Assembly (NCBI GenBank): GCA_032716605.1
Contig: CM064523.1
Location: 45,478,215-45,542,214, forward strand
Length of the DNA: 64,000 bases
DNA from: Paralithodes platypus
Lineage: Eukaryota > Arthropoda > Malacostraca > Decapoda > Lithodidae
Direction of reading: 5' to 3'
The number at the start of each line of letters is the position of its first letter. Position 1 is the first letter of the stretch. Made by a program: the position numbers and the translations under genes. This document shows, in pieces, positions 53,748-63,999 of this stretch. The notes under the pieces were generated by a model. The model searched no databases and was not told the origin of the DNA. It was given only the letters and a program-made list of their open reading frames with translations.

Positions 53748-56160
53748 ATGACTGCCTCTTAATAGCCATGGCTTCAATACAGGCTGTAGATGTCAAATCA
53801 TAATTTATTTTTGTTGGTGATGTCAATGCGCATCATCAAGAGTGGTTGAACTCGGTCTCTCCAACTAATATAAATTGTCTTGCTGCCTTGGATTTTGCAA
53901 ACTTATCTGGTTGTGAACAACTAATCTAAGGACCTACTCATATCTCTGGAAATTGTGTTGATCTAGTACTAACAGAATATCCTGGTGTTGTGGAAACTTC
54001 CGTTTGTGTACCTGTTGGCACTTCTGACCACAATGCCATCATGTGGAACATTATTCTTGTTTTTTTCTGTTCCTGATATTACTCTCTCGCGTAAAATCTA
54101 CTTTAAATCTTGGGTTAACTGGGACAACGTTTGTAATGTAAATATTGAGTGGAATCTCATATTAAGATCCCATGACCCTGTTTCAGCTTTCAACAATTCC
54201 CTTCTTGTTCAATTCTTCGCAAAAGAGTTCCATCGAAAACAATAGGGTACAGTCTCGTATCAGGGATAAAGCATGGTTTAATGATGACTGCAAGCGTACA
54301 TATGATGAAAAACAAGCTGCATATCGTTTGTGGAGGCGTAATCAAACCCCCCTGCATTGAGAACATTATGTTGATCTAGGCCCTAGGGGTAGTTGCACAG
54401 AGAGTTTATGCTGTGGCTCAGAGGGAAAATAACTCCCATCTTCAGGATGTTCTAGAAGGAGCTACACAACCACATACATGGTGGTCCACTCTGAAGTCCT
54501 CATTTTTTGGAATAGATTCCTCCATGCCTCCTCTTTGTGATGTTGATGGCTCCATCTCTTTTGATCCATTATCGAGGGCCAACATTATCTCTAATATTTA
54601 TACTAATAAGCAGAGTAATGAGGAATTGTCTTTGCCAATGACATGTTTCCCTAGACCCGACTTCAGCTCAATGGCATTCAAATCAGCTGAACTGAAAAGG
54701 CATTTTGATCTGATACCGTAATCGGGCACTAGACCCGGATGGTTTTCCCCTCTTTTTTAATAGAATATGCAGTGGTCTTGGACCTAAATTGACCGTGGAA
54801 GTTAGGTTGCTTTTGTAATCAGGGAGTTGGCCCCTTGATAGTGCACTCCTATCTTAAACTAATACAGCCTCATCATCTCCTAATGACTATCGCCCTATCT
54901 CCATTACGCCTATCCTATCCAAGCTCTTTGAGACGCTTTAGAAGTTTAGACCAAACGTATTTCCTGTTATTGTAACAGTCATAATTGAATACCAAACTCA
55001 TAGTTTGTTTTTCGTAAGGGACTGGGTACATGTGATGTGCTTCTGACACTCACCCTTGACCTGCAGTCTTCATTGGTCCAGGGGCATGAGTCTCGTGTCA
55101 TGGCTATTGACTTTAGTTCTGCTTTTGACTTAGTTAGCCATAAACAAATTATGTATAAGTTACGACTCATCAGTATTGGTTGCAGTATTTTAGGATCTTT
55201 GAACATTTGTTGATACATAGATCTCAATCTGTAGTCATTGATGGATGTCGTTCCCCTTCTGTTCCTGTGGTTTCTGGCGTCCTTGGGCCTTAGCTTTTTA
55301 TTATTTTTACTGCTGACCTGAGTTCCGAGCTTGAAAGTAAACTAATCTCTTATTCCTATGATACTACTTTATATGCGTCAATTTCATCGCCAATTTATTG
55401 GCACGAGGTTGCTACTGCTCTGAATAGATATTTAGCCAAAATTAGATCATGTTGTCAACTTTGGGGCATGACACTTCTTGCTAGTAAAACACACTCCATT
55501 ATCATCAGCAGATCTCTTACCTTGGATCCTCCCCATCCTTATCTACACATTTCTGGCGAGCAAATTGAGCATGTGGATCCTCTGCATTTGTTGGGAGTTA
55601 CTCTGGATCCCAAACTTACTTTTGAAAAGCATACTCGTTCTTTCTCCTCTTCCATTTCCAAGAACATCTGCATCGCAAGTGTTATAAAACGATTGCTTGT
55701 GACGCCACAAGTATCAAGTCTTTTTATGCTTTTATTTAGCCACTCTTCGAATAATGCTCACCTGTCTGGTTGTCAGCAGCTGACTGCCATCTCAAGTTGC
55801 TTGGCAGGTCCCTGAATTTTATCAGTTATATTCTACCTCATTTGTCTTTTGATCTGTATCATCTGCGTAAAGTTGGTGCCCTTAGTATATTGTACAATAT
55901 GTTTAACAATCCTCAGCATCCCTTACATGGGGACCTGCTTGGGCCCTATGTCCGGGCTCGTGCAACTAGATTCACAAGCAAACTTAATGATCTTACAATG
56001 AGCCGTGTGCATTTTTCTACTACACAGTTTGTATAGTGTGTTGTGCCGTCATGGTTGACTTGTGGAATCAGTTGCCAAATGAGCTAGTCAATTGGCAACT
56101 GATTCCACAAGTCCATATCTCCGTTTTTAAGTCTAGAGTTAATTCTTTTTAACAGCATTA
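53748..56160 (+). pseudogene. Endonuclease C-terminus, RT and C-terminal domain of LINE D
   Basis: Endonuclease: FVGDVNAHHQEWLNSVSPT, ALDFANLSGCEQLI, GPTHISGNCVDLVLTEYPGV, VGTSDHNAIMW (53812-54050). Linker: AWFNDDCKRTYDEKQAAY and THTWWSTLKSSFFG. RT: SPNDYRPISITPILSKLFE (about 54880), VMAIDFSSAFDLVSHKQIM (55096-55150; motif A Asp present). Motif C is YSYDTT at 55351-55366 where YADDTT is expected, so one catalytic Asp is lost. C-terminus: [31 protein letters not shown], and PYVRARATRFTSKLN. Frameshifts near 54060, 54360, 54720, 55300 and 55770. Confidence 0.75.
56057..56113. repeat. Perfect 22-bp inverted repeat in LINE D 3' end
   Basis: GACTTGTGGAATCAGTTGCC then AA (56057-56078) is exactly reverse-complemented at 56092-56113 across a 13-nt loop. 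The left arm codes the LINE motif LWNQLPNE; the right arm is an extra inverted copy. Confidence 0.95.
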
Positions 56161-56649
56161 ATTCTATATTTTAAACTTATTTTATTCAATCTAATTAATT
56201 GTATATTATTTATACTTGGCATCCTCCATTGTGTACTAATTTAATTGTATTTTATTTGTGTTCAATATGTCTGTTTTATTTGTATTTTGTGATCATTCTT
56301 CTTAGTTGCCGTAGTATCTCTCCAGTGCCTCCGGATGTTTTGTGTGGATTTGATTGTTTGTTTTCTGTCCTGGTGGGAGGCTTTGGCATCTTGTATAATA
56401 GTAATAATAAATAATATATCTAGCTCAGGAGACATTTCAACTTCATCTTCGGCCTGCGATGACTTTACTCTTACATCAGTTTTTGTTCTGTCCAGTTGCA
56501 CTTAAGCTTTTTCTGTCATCACTGACCTCTGATGTTTTGACAAACCAAAGCAGTCGGTCTGATTTCTTAAGGAATTGGTTGTCATCACTGTAACTCTCAT
56601 CAGCTTGTACTTGTATTTCTGAATCATATAATTCTTTTCATTTATACAA
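56161..56649. other. Non-coding stretch
   Basis: T-rich, ending with a short (TAA)n near 56400. Probably the 3' tail of LINE D followed by unknown DNA. Confidence 0.4.
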
Positions 56650-57181
56650 TTCTTCAGAGAGTATGTGAAGGAAAACAAGTTTTCGGAGCAGTGGGAAGTT
56701 TGTGGAAGGTGAGAAATTTCGGAATTAAATATAAAAGTGCAATCTATCAAGGGATTGTTGTACCAACAGTGATGTATGGGGCTGAAACATGGGCTCTTAA
56801 GAAAAAGGAGGGAAACAAACTGGATGTGATGGAGATGAGCTGTTTGAGGAGCAATGTTGTGTGGATTGACTCATATAGACAGATTGAATGAAGAGATACG
56901 TAGGAGAGTGGGGCAGTAGGAACTCTTGTCGGCAATAGTGGACAGAAGGGGGCTGAGCTGGTATAAGAACATAAGAACATAAGAAAATGGGAGTCTGCAG
57001 AAAGCCGATTGGCCTAAGCAAGGCAGATCCCTGTCCCACACAACCCAAATCAATTACAAAGCCCAATTATAGGCTCAACACTCTAATACCCTGAGGATTA
57101 TCTTACCAAAACGGTTAGAGATTAACGCAGGATTATGGGGGTCTGCAGAGCGCTGATTGGCCCAACCCGGCTGATCCCCCT

Positions 57182-57544
57182 TCACACCCAACCCTTCTCG
57201 TCCATATGCTTATCCAATTTTATCTTAAAGCTCCCTACAGTTTTAGATCCCACTATAGCACTTGGTAGTCCATTCCACCCATCTACAACTCTGTTACCAA
57301 ACAAATATTTGCCTATATCTTTTCTGAAACGAAATTTATCTAATTTGAAACCATTGGTACGAGTTCTTTCGCTATCACTGAGCTTTAGTACATTTGTCAT
57401 GTCCCCTTTGTTAATCCCACTAACCCACTTGAACACCTCTATCATATCCCCTCTAACTCTGCGTCTCTCTAACGAATGTAAGCCTAAATTCTTCAACCTT
57501 TCTTCATACGGAAGATTTCTAATATTATGGATCATTTTGTCATT
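57182..57544 (-). pseudogene. C-terminal domain of the CR1 protein, in a shifted frame
   Basis: Minus strand [40 protein letters not shown] and RKDIGKYLFGNRVVDGWN, ending IKLDKHM and a stop at 57182. It continues the RT protein after a frameshift at about 57545-57600. Confidence 0.8.
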
Positions 57545-58831
57545 CTACGCTGTACTCTCTCCAATGAATCTATGTCCATTCTGTAATAAGGACACCAAAA
57601 TTGGACAGCATAATCCATATGGGGTCTCACTAATGACAAGTAAAGTTTTTAAGATAACATCAGCAGTTCTGTTACTCACACTCCTAGAGATGAACCCGAG
57701 AATCCTGTTTGCCTTATTACGAACGCCTATACACTGTTTTCTAGGCTTCAAATCATTGCTAACAAACACACCTAGATCTTTCTCGCAGTCTGAATTTTCT
57801 AATTCTAAATTAGCTAGTTTATATTTAACATTTGTTTGCATCTTCCCTATCTTTAATACCTTGCATTTGTCAATGTTAAACTTCATCTGCCAATTTACTG
57901 ACCATTCATGTAAGGTATCTAGATCCCTTTGGAGGCACTCTATATCGCTATCTGAATCAATTGATCTCCCCATTTTAGTATCGTCTGCGAATTTACTTAT
58001 CCTACTAGTTATACCTAAATCTAGGTCATTTATGTATATAAGAAACAACAGGGGACCTAATACCGATCCCTGGGGGACACCACTTTTGACTGCTCCCCAC
58101 TCTGACTTGGTACCATTTATGCTGACTCTCTGCTTCCTACCAATTAGCCATGACCTAATCCATCCCAACAACGCCCCACCTATTCCATGTGCCTCAACCT
58201 TTCTCATCAATCTCTCATGAGGGACTCTGTCGAAAGCTTTACTGAAATCTAAATATATAATATCGTATGCCTTGTCATTATCTACTGCTTCATATACCTC
58301 TGAGAAAAAACTAAGCAAATTAGTAAGGCAAGAACGTCCCTGAGTGAATCCATGCTGAGAAGAATTGATTAAGTTAAATGTTTCTAAGTGGTTTCTCATT
58401 TTCCTAGCAATAATTGACTCTAGTAGCTTTCCTATGATTGAAGTGAGACTAATGGGACGGTAATTGGATGCTATTGATTTATCACCTTTTTTGAAAATCG
58501 GAACTACATTTGCAAGCTTCCAAGCTTCTGGAACTATACCTGTTTCTAATGAATTGTTAAAAAGAAATGTTAATGGGTAACTTAACTCATCTCTGCATTC
58601 TTTTAATACTCTGGCATATACCTCATCGGGACCAGGCGATTTCTGAGGTTTCAGTCTGTCAATTTCCTTAAGCACATCATTTCTACTTATAGTAACAGTA
58701 CTTAACCTATTTTCTATACTATCGCTATATACCTTACGGACTTCTGGAATCTGTGCCAAATTTTCATTAGTGAAAACGGATAGAAACTGACTATTTAATG
58801 TACTGCACATTTCTAAATCATTTTCTGTCAT
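57545..58831 (-). pseudogene. Reverse transcriptase of the CR1 element (428-codon open frame)
   Basis: An uninterrupted open segment containing all RT motifs in order: KPQKSPGPDEVYARVLKE, WKLANVVPIFKKGDKS, SNYRPISLTSIIGKLLE, QHGFTQGRSC, IYLDFSKAFDRVPHERL (motif A, catalytic Asp), SGVPQGSVLGPLLFLIYIND (motif B), SKFADDTKMG (motif C, both Asp), WQMKFNIDKCKVLKIG, and NSDCEKDLGV. Target-primed reverse transcription of the element's own RNA is the family function. A frameshift at about 58840-58920 separates it from the upstream linker and another at about 57550-57600 from the C-terminal domain. No defect was seen inside the polymerase core, so this is the youngest-looking RT in the window. Confidence 0.85.
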
Positions 58832-58857
58832 TTCTCCTATCGAAGTTTTAAGGGGGC

Positions 58858-59325
58858 CTATTTTATCTCTAACTTTAGATTTATATAGCTGGTAAAAAGC
58901 CTTAGGGTTATTTTTGAGTCATTGGCTATCCTGATTTCATAATTTCTTTTGTCTGTCCTTATACATTTTTTAACCTCTCTTGATAGATTCTGATAGTAAG
59001 CAAGTAGGTGAATTTCGCCTTTCTTTATTTTTCGATATATTCCTCTCTTTTTTCCTAGAAGGTCTAATAGTCTATTATTCATCCATTTGGGTTGGTTCTG
59101 TGTTGATCTAAATTTTCTTTTGGGGATATATTTATTTTGCGCATTGTGGAGTGAAGAAATAAAATTATTATATGTAGCTGTCAAATTATCCTGAGTTAAG
59201 ACAGGTATCTGAGAGAGAGTATGTTCATTAGCGCACCTGGGTCCACTTAATAGTTTAACCATAGGATCGACTCTTAAGGCTCGTCTTAATCCACCATAAT
59301 TGGCTTTTCTGAAATCTGGGATAAG
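58858..59325 (-). pseudogene. Endonuclease-RT linker of the CR1 element
   Basis: Reads IPDFRKANYGGLRRAL, KRKFRSTQNQPKWMNNRLLD, KKGEIHLLAYYQNLSREVKK and YEIRIANDSK. The linker continues into RT after a one-base shift near 58910. The 5' truncation point is at 59325. Confidence 0.8.
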
Positions 59326-59521
59326 TGGTATGGACATGTTGAGCGAATGGAAGATGAAAGGCTTACAAAGAGAATATGTGAGTCAGATACAAGGGGAGGT
59401 AGAGGGGTAGGGAAACCTCGGAGAAACTGTGTAGGAGAAGCGTTGGAAGATAGAGGAATGACTATAGATCAGTCAAGAAAAGTGTTAATAAATAGGAATG
59501 AATGGAGAATCTTAGTGAATG

Positions 59522-59571
59522 GAATAATGCTCACCTGTCTGGTTGTCAGCAGCTGACTGCCATCTCAAGTT
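59522..59571 (+). repeat. 50-bp exact duplicate of 55749-55798
   Basis: GAATAATGCTCACCTGTCTG, GTTGTCAGCAGCTGACTGCC and ATCTCAAGTT occur identically in LINE D and, here, directly after the end of LINE I and before the (TA)n tract. Confidence 0.95.
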
Positions 59572-59580
59572 CCTGTAGCA

Positions 59581-59732
<152 letters not shown>

Positions 59733-59904
59733 GTATACATATATTAGGTTGGTATAGCTAGGGAGTGTATATGCTTTGAGACAGACAAAGTTAAATGAAA
59801 TAGCAGTTTCATAATTAATTCGTTTTTTATTTAACTTTTCAATATTTCGGACAGTCTTTCTCTGTTCTTCGGAGATAAGTTGTAGTAACTGTCCTATGTT
59901 AGGC

Positions 59905-59955
59905 CTGGACGTTTCGGAATGTTCTAATTCCATTCTCAGCATATAAGTGGTGCCA
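59905..59955 (-). ncRNA. Possible degenerate hammerhead-ribozyme motif
   Basis: Minus strand TGCTGAGAATGGAATTAGAA continuing CATTCCGAAACGTCC contains CUGA, a 5-bp GGAAU/AUUCC stem, then CGAAAC and GUC, the order of a hammerhead core. The required CUGANGA is imperfect (GAAU in place of NGA), and helix I is not convincing. Hammerhead motifs are known in terminal repeats of Penelope-like elements. Confidence 0.25.
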
Positions 59956-60229
59956 GAGAAGGTCTACCTGGGTGTTATATAGGTGAGTGGGAGGAGTCAG
60001 TCATCTGGAGGTCTTGTGTGGTTGGCTGTCAGTTGTCAGATCAAGGCGAGGTAATTGGCGTAGAGGCGGGTGGAGGGGCTGAGGGAGGCAAAGCAGGGTT
60101 CTGATTGCTGCGGGTAGATGACCTCAAGTAATATCGGTGTCTGGAGGTGTCTACGGGAGCGGTAGGGACGGAAGGGGGTGCGGAAGGTGCTGGGAGGTGT
60201 GTAACAAGATTATGTGCTATATGGGTGCT

Positions 60230-60391
60230 AGGGAGGGCTTTGCAAATCGTCAGTTTGAATGTTAAGGTAAGATTTTAGAGCTTGGATATAGATTGCCTCC
60301 AGGAGGGCAAGGCGGCGGCGGTCTTGTTATTGATCTATGATGGTGGTGTGTAGGTCTATGTCGGGTCTGGAGAGGTCTCGGTGGTGGGGAA
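60230..60391 (-). pseudogene. GIY-YIG nuclease C-terminal part of the Penelope-like element
   Basis: Minus strand reads YRDLSRPDIDLHTTIID-like residues, then RRRLALLEAIYIQALKSYLN. The LEA-I glutamate block followed by N-Q is the C-terminal hallmark of the Penelope GIY-YIG nuclease. One in-frame stop precedes it (DQ*QDRRR). Confidence 0.65.
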
Positions 60392-61843
60392 GAAGCAAAC
60401 ATCCATCCAGTTCCTAAAAAAGGTGCCTCTTCAGATCCATCAAACTACAGACCAATAGCTATAACTTCCACTCTTGGTAAAGTCTTTGAAATTATATTAA
60501 ATAATCACATAATTAAGCATCTTGAGAAAAAAAAATTAATCAGTGATAGGCAATATGGTTTTAGACGATGTCGATCAACTGCAGACATTCTTTGCCTTCT
60601 TACGCATCAAATCAACCAAGCTAAAGTCCAACATGGTGAAACACATACAATAGCACTGGATATGTCAAAGGCATTTGATAGAGTCTGGCATCAATCCTTA
60701 TTGTCGAAGATGTCACACTACGGCCTTGCATCATTAGTTCCACTAATTTCTTCTTATCTTCATAACAGAAAAATATGTGTAATTGGTAGATGGCCTTTAT
60801 TCTCAATTTCACTCAATAAATGCTGGTGTTCCCCAGGGATCAGTTTTCGCCCCAATACAACTCTGTTCCTCATTCATATCAATGATCTCATATCTACCAC
60901 TCATAATCCAATACATTCCTACGCAGATGACTCAACACTCCACAGTTCCTTCACATTTACCAATTCTTTCACCCAACCCGATCTTATAAATTCAAAAATA
61001 AACACTGCAATTTCTCTGAACCAGGACCTTTCTAGAATTAATGAATGGGGACAAAAGAATCTAGTTTCCTTTAATGCACAGAAAACCAAGTACATTCAAT
61101 TTTCTAAGCGACAGAATCTCACTGACTCCCATATATTTGTTTAATGATGTAAATATTCCCACTTCCCCTAGTATTGACATTCTCGGTGTAACATTAACTA
61201 CTAACTTGAGCTGGACACATTATGTTAGAAGCATTGCTAAGAATGCCTCTAAAAAACTGGGACTCCTGTACAGAGTTCGAGAATTCTTCACTGACGAGCA
61301 GTTGGCCGTAATATATAAAAGTCATGTGCGTTCTCAGATGGATTACTGTTCACCTCTGTGGAGTGGAAGTGGAGTGGTTGCATTGAGGCAGTTGGACAAA
61401 ATTCAAAATAAAGCTATTAGATTAATCAATAATCCTGCAATCACACAGGACCTTCCTACATTATCCATACGAAGAAACGTTGCATCCCTTGCATTATTCT
61501 ACAGATATTTTCACAGCAATTGTTCCGAGGAACTTGCTTCAATTGTGCCGCCTCTCCACATCTTTCCCCGTAGAACTAGGGCAGCTGAGAGCGCCCATGA
61601 ATTTACACTTTCTCCTCCACAATGCAGAACTTCTGCTTATCAAAATTCATTTATCCCTAGAACTACTACTCTTTGGAATTCACTTCCCTCGAGTTGCTTT
61701 CCACAAACTTACAATCTACAAAAGTTTAAATCCAGTTGTTACAAACATTGTATGAATGGAGGATGCCTTTAGGCACATGGACCCTTTTCTTTTATCTGTG
61801 TTTTTCCTTCCTCCGTTCATTGTCTCAAAAAAAAAAAAAAAAA
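60392..61843 (+). mobile_element. LINE family B, copy 2, nested in the Penelope-like element
   Basis: 5'-truncated at IHPVPKKGASSDPSNYRP-type codons and ending in A17 (61827-61843). A GTGGG on both sides is a possible target duplication. Less decayed than copy 1. Confidence 0.9.
60410..61753 (+). pseudogene. RT and C-terminal domain of LINE B copy 2
   Basis: HPVPKKGASSDPSNYRPIA, ISDRQYGFRRCRSTADILC, TIALDMSKAFDRVWHQSLL (motif A, 60649-60705), then a short frameshift in the PQGSV region (GVPQGSV, 60818-60845, in another frame), SYADDSTLHSS (motif C intact, about 60920) and LVSFNAQKTKYIQFSKR. After a shift at about 61080: GVTLTTNLSWTHYVRSIAKN, MDYCSPLWSGSG, QLDKIQNKAIRLINNP, FYRYFHSNCSEELASIVPP, RTTTLWNSLPSSCFP, stop at 61753. 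About three shifts; otherwise open. Confidence 0.85.
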
Positions 61844-62022
61844 GTGGGCTATAATGGCGCCATTTTAGAGGTTGAGTGTTAGACGTCTAGTAATTTAGTC
61901 ATTGTCATTCTGATATAAGATAGTGGCCCGCAGTCCACATTGTTAGAAGTGTGTCAGTAAATGACATGATCTTCTTGAAGGGACATCTTGTTGGTGGTAG
62001 GTCTATTACGTAAGAGAAGATG
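61844..62022 (-). pseudogene. GIY-YIG nuclease N-terminal part of the Penelope-like element
   Basis: Minus strand fragments NRPTTNKMSLQEDHVIY and LLTMWTAGHYLISE correspond to the (C)P-E-DH-x-YxG and LTMH-x-SG-I region expected before the LEA block at 60391-60230. The exact active-site Tyr pair is disrupted by a stop after HVIY. Confidence 0.5.
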
Positions 62023-62087
62023 GGAAGTGTTCGAGGATTTATAGTAGGTGATGACTCAGCACTTACTATAAATCCTCGAACACTTCC
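62023..62087. repeat. Perfect 24-bp inverted repeat (hairpin)
   Basis: GGAAGTGTTCGAGGATTTAT then AGTA at 62023-62046 is exactly reverse-complemented at 62064-62087. GTG/CAC extends the stem after a G-T wobble, leaving a 9-nt loop. It lies at the junction of the Penelope sequence and an AT-rich insert, followed by T8. Confidence 0.95.
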
Positions 62088-62547
62088 TTTTTTTATCGAT
62101 TTAGTGCCTATTATGCCTATTTTGTATTTTTCAGAGCCTTTTTGTGCCTTTTTTTGGTGAGTTTATCACCCTAATACCTTGTTTACCTTTTTTTGTGTTT
62201 TTCAGTGTAAACTATTGGTGCTTGTTGCTGCCGCCAGATGGCAACCTGGCCCAAGTTGGCCTCTCTCCGACAGATGGCACAATTTTGCGCCTGACAATTT
62301 GAAAAAAAAAATGCTTGTAATTATGTGCAATCAGGGAAAAATTAAGAAAGTGTATCAATGATAATGTTACTTTGGTAATGTTTACCCTTTTTACCCTATT
62401 ATAGCTTGATTTTAGCATTTTCACTATATATTCATACATAAAATAAATGCCTTTTTAATGCCTTTTTCATAAATAAATGCCTTTTTTGGCCTTTGCTATC
62501 ATTTATGAATGCCTTTTTGCCTGCCTATTTTAGTGTTTTTAGTGCCA
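62088..62547. mobile_element. Unidentified AT-rich insert with TGCCTTTTT repeats
   Basis: 460 bp replacing part of the Penelope coding region (between KDRKL codons and NPRTLP codons on the minus strand). Contains at least seven ATGCCTTTTT-type motifs and begins and ends with TTTAGTGCC(T/A). No terminal inverted repeat or transposase was found. Confidence 0.5.
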
Positions 62548-62634
62548 TAACTTCCGGTCTTTAGTGATGAGTATGATTTGATGTTCTGGATTGGTGGGGT
62601 AGACATTTATTTTGATTATATCTTGCATTATGGC

Positions 62635-63999
62635 CTAATATGTTTTGTGTTCGGAGGACATATGGCTTTTATAGTAAAATTTGATGTCACAGTTAGAGGG
62701 GGTAGAGAGTTTGTCCTGGTACCATTTTTCCAATTGCAAGTTGATGGTCCGTTGCACCTCAAAATTGTGGTACCCGTTGTAAACTAGAACTTGACTAATT
62801 CGGTCAAGTTCGGCATGGGTTGATTTCCAGGTGCTGCAATGGGAGAGGGCCCTCCTGACATGGGCATTGATGGTGGAACATAGGTATTTGGGGGGGGCAT
62901 TCACTCAGTCCATTGAGGCAGAGTCTGATGTTGTTGGGCTTAGTATACACTTGGGTCTTGAATGCAAGCTGGTGGGCGGTGAAAAGGACGTCGAGAAATG
63001 GGAGTTGTCTGTGGGTCGATTCTTCATAGGTGAAGTTAAGTCCGGAGGAGGCGATAAACCACTGCCGGAGGTGGTCCTGAAGTTCTTGGGTGTCTTTAAC
63101 TCGTACGAAGATGTCATCCACATACCGGCAATAGATGGATGGGTAGTTGTTAGACAGGAGTTCCTCTTGAACGGTGCCCATAAAGAAATTGGCGAAGAGA
63201 ACCCCCAAAGGGCTGTCCATAGCCACACCATCAATATGCTGATAGAGATGTCCTCGAGGGCAAGTAAAGGGGGCTTCCTTGGTACAGATCTCCAGCAGCA
63301 TCCTCAGGGCCTTCTACGGGATGTCTCGGGGTGGGAGGAGGGGGGAGTGGTATGCGCGTTGGATAATGTAGTTAATAGTTCTGTCTACCGGCACATTGGT
63401 AAACAGACTCTCTACATCAAGAGAGGAGATGATGTGGTCTTCAGTCTGGGGAGCATCTCTCAGGATCTCGAGGATTTCGGTGGGAGAGGTGATGCTGTAT
63501 TGGCTCTGGGTGTTTGGCGTCAGTAGGTTGTTTTTGGATTTAGCGACTTGGTAGGTGGCGGTGGGGATTTGGGTGATAATAGACCTGAGGGGATTTCCGG
63601 GTTTATGGGTTTTGACTGTACCACACGCGTAGCCAGGGGAGAATTCGCCAACTAGGTTCTTGAGGTGGAGGCCCCCTGACTTACCATTGATAGCAGTGTT
63701 GATGGTTTTTGGTGATCCTCTAGAGTTTGGTTTCATCCATGGGTAGGTTGTCCATCTTGGTTAGGTATTCTTTTTGGCTGTGTATGACATAGTTGGCGGT
63801 CTTGTCAGCTCGTCTAGAGGATGATTTTGTTGTTCTCGCAGAATTGTTTGTCCGCTAGTATGTGCCTCTTCTGAATGATTTTACTTTGGTAGGAGCCTCT
63901 TGATTTCGTAGCTACAGCCAAGAGGGATGGTTGGAGGTCAGGTGAGGTCATTACACATCCAGCGTGTTCCAATTTATGGATGTCATCGAGCAGGACCTC
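62635..63999 (-). pseudogene. Penelope-like reverse transcriptase
   Basis: Minus strand in order: an N-terminal segment with ADK and YVIHSQKEYLTKMDN-like residues (about 63830-63740), GYACGTVKTHKPGNPLRSII (about 63640-63580), HIISSLDVESLFTNVPVDRT (motif A Asp), FTCPRGHLYQHIDGVAMDSP then LGVLFANFFM (motif B), IYCRYVDDIFVRVKD (motif C, both Asp), LNFTYEESTHRQLPFLDVLF and KTQVYTKPNN. One in-frame stop (63314-63316) and one shift at a G8 run (62891-62898) are the only defects seen from 63736 to 62640. The C-terminal linker VYNGYHNFEVQRTINLQL follows in the new frame. Confidence 0.85.

Larger units (their letters stand above)
51740..56160 (+). mobile_element. LINE family D (Jockey-like), interrupted
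   Basis: Single long element: hydrophobic N-terminus, endonuclease start (51740-52290), a roughly 1.45-kb interruption (52296-53745) containing MITE-1, then endonuclease end, linker, RT and C-terminal region (53748-56160). The family is recognisable from GDVNAHHQEWLNSVSPT and the C-terminal AADCHLKLL block. Many stops. No target duplication identified. Confidence 0.75.
56965..59325 (-). mobile_element. CR1-type LINE, 5'-truncated, well preserved
   Basis: 2361 bp inserted in LINE I with target duplication TGGTAT (56959-56964 and 59326-59331). The 3' end (left side) is TTCTTATGTTCTTATGTTCT on the minus strand, an 8-bp tandem tail like the octamer tails known for CR1 elements. The 3' untranslated region holds two versions of a ~60-bp block (GTCTGCAGA(A/G)-GC-GATTGGCC at 56990 and 57148). 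Coding starts within the endonuclease-RT linker. Confidence 0.9.
56650..59520 (+). mobile_element. LINE I 3' fragment, split by a CR1 element
   Basis: Left part 56650-56964 reads VFGAVGSLWKV, IYQGIVVPTVMYGAETWALK and LDVMEMSCLRS. Right part 59332-59520 reads YGHVERMEDERLTKRICESD and [19 protein letters not shown]. The two join as SWYGHVERM-type sequence, as in the uninterrupted copy at 24239-24670. 5'-truncated, with its own frameshifts near 56855. Confidence 0.85.

Noticed and set aside
57135..58220. 361-codon plus-strand open frame
   Set aside because: It is the antisense shadow of the CR1 reverse transcriptase, which has all motifs on the minus strand.
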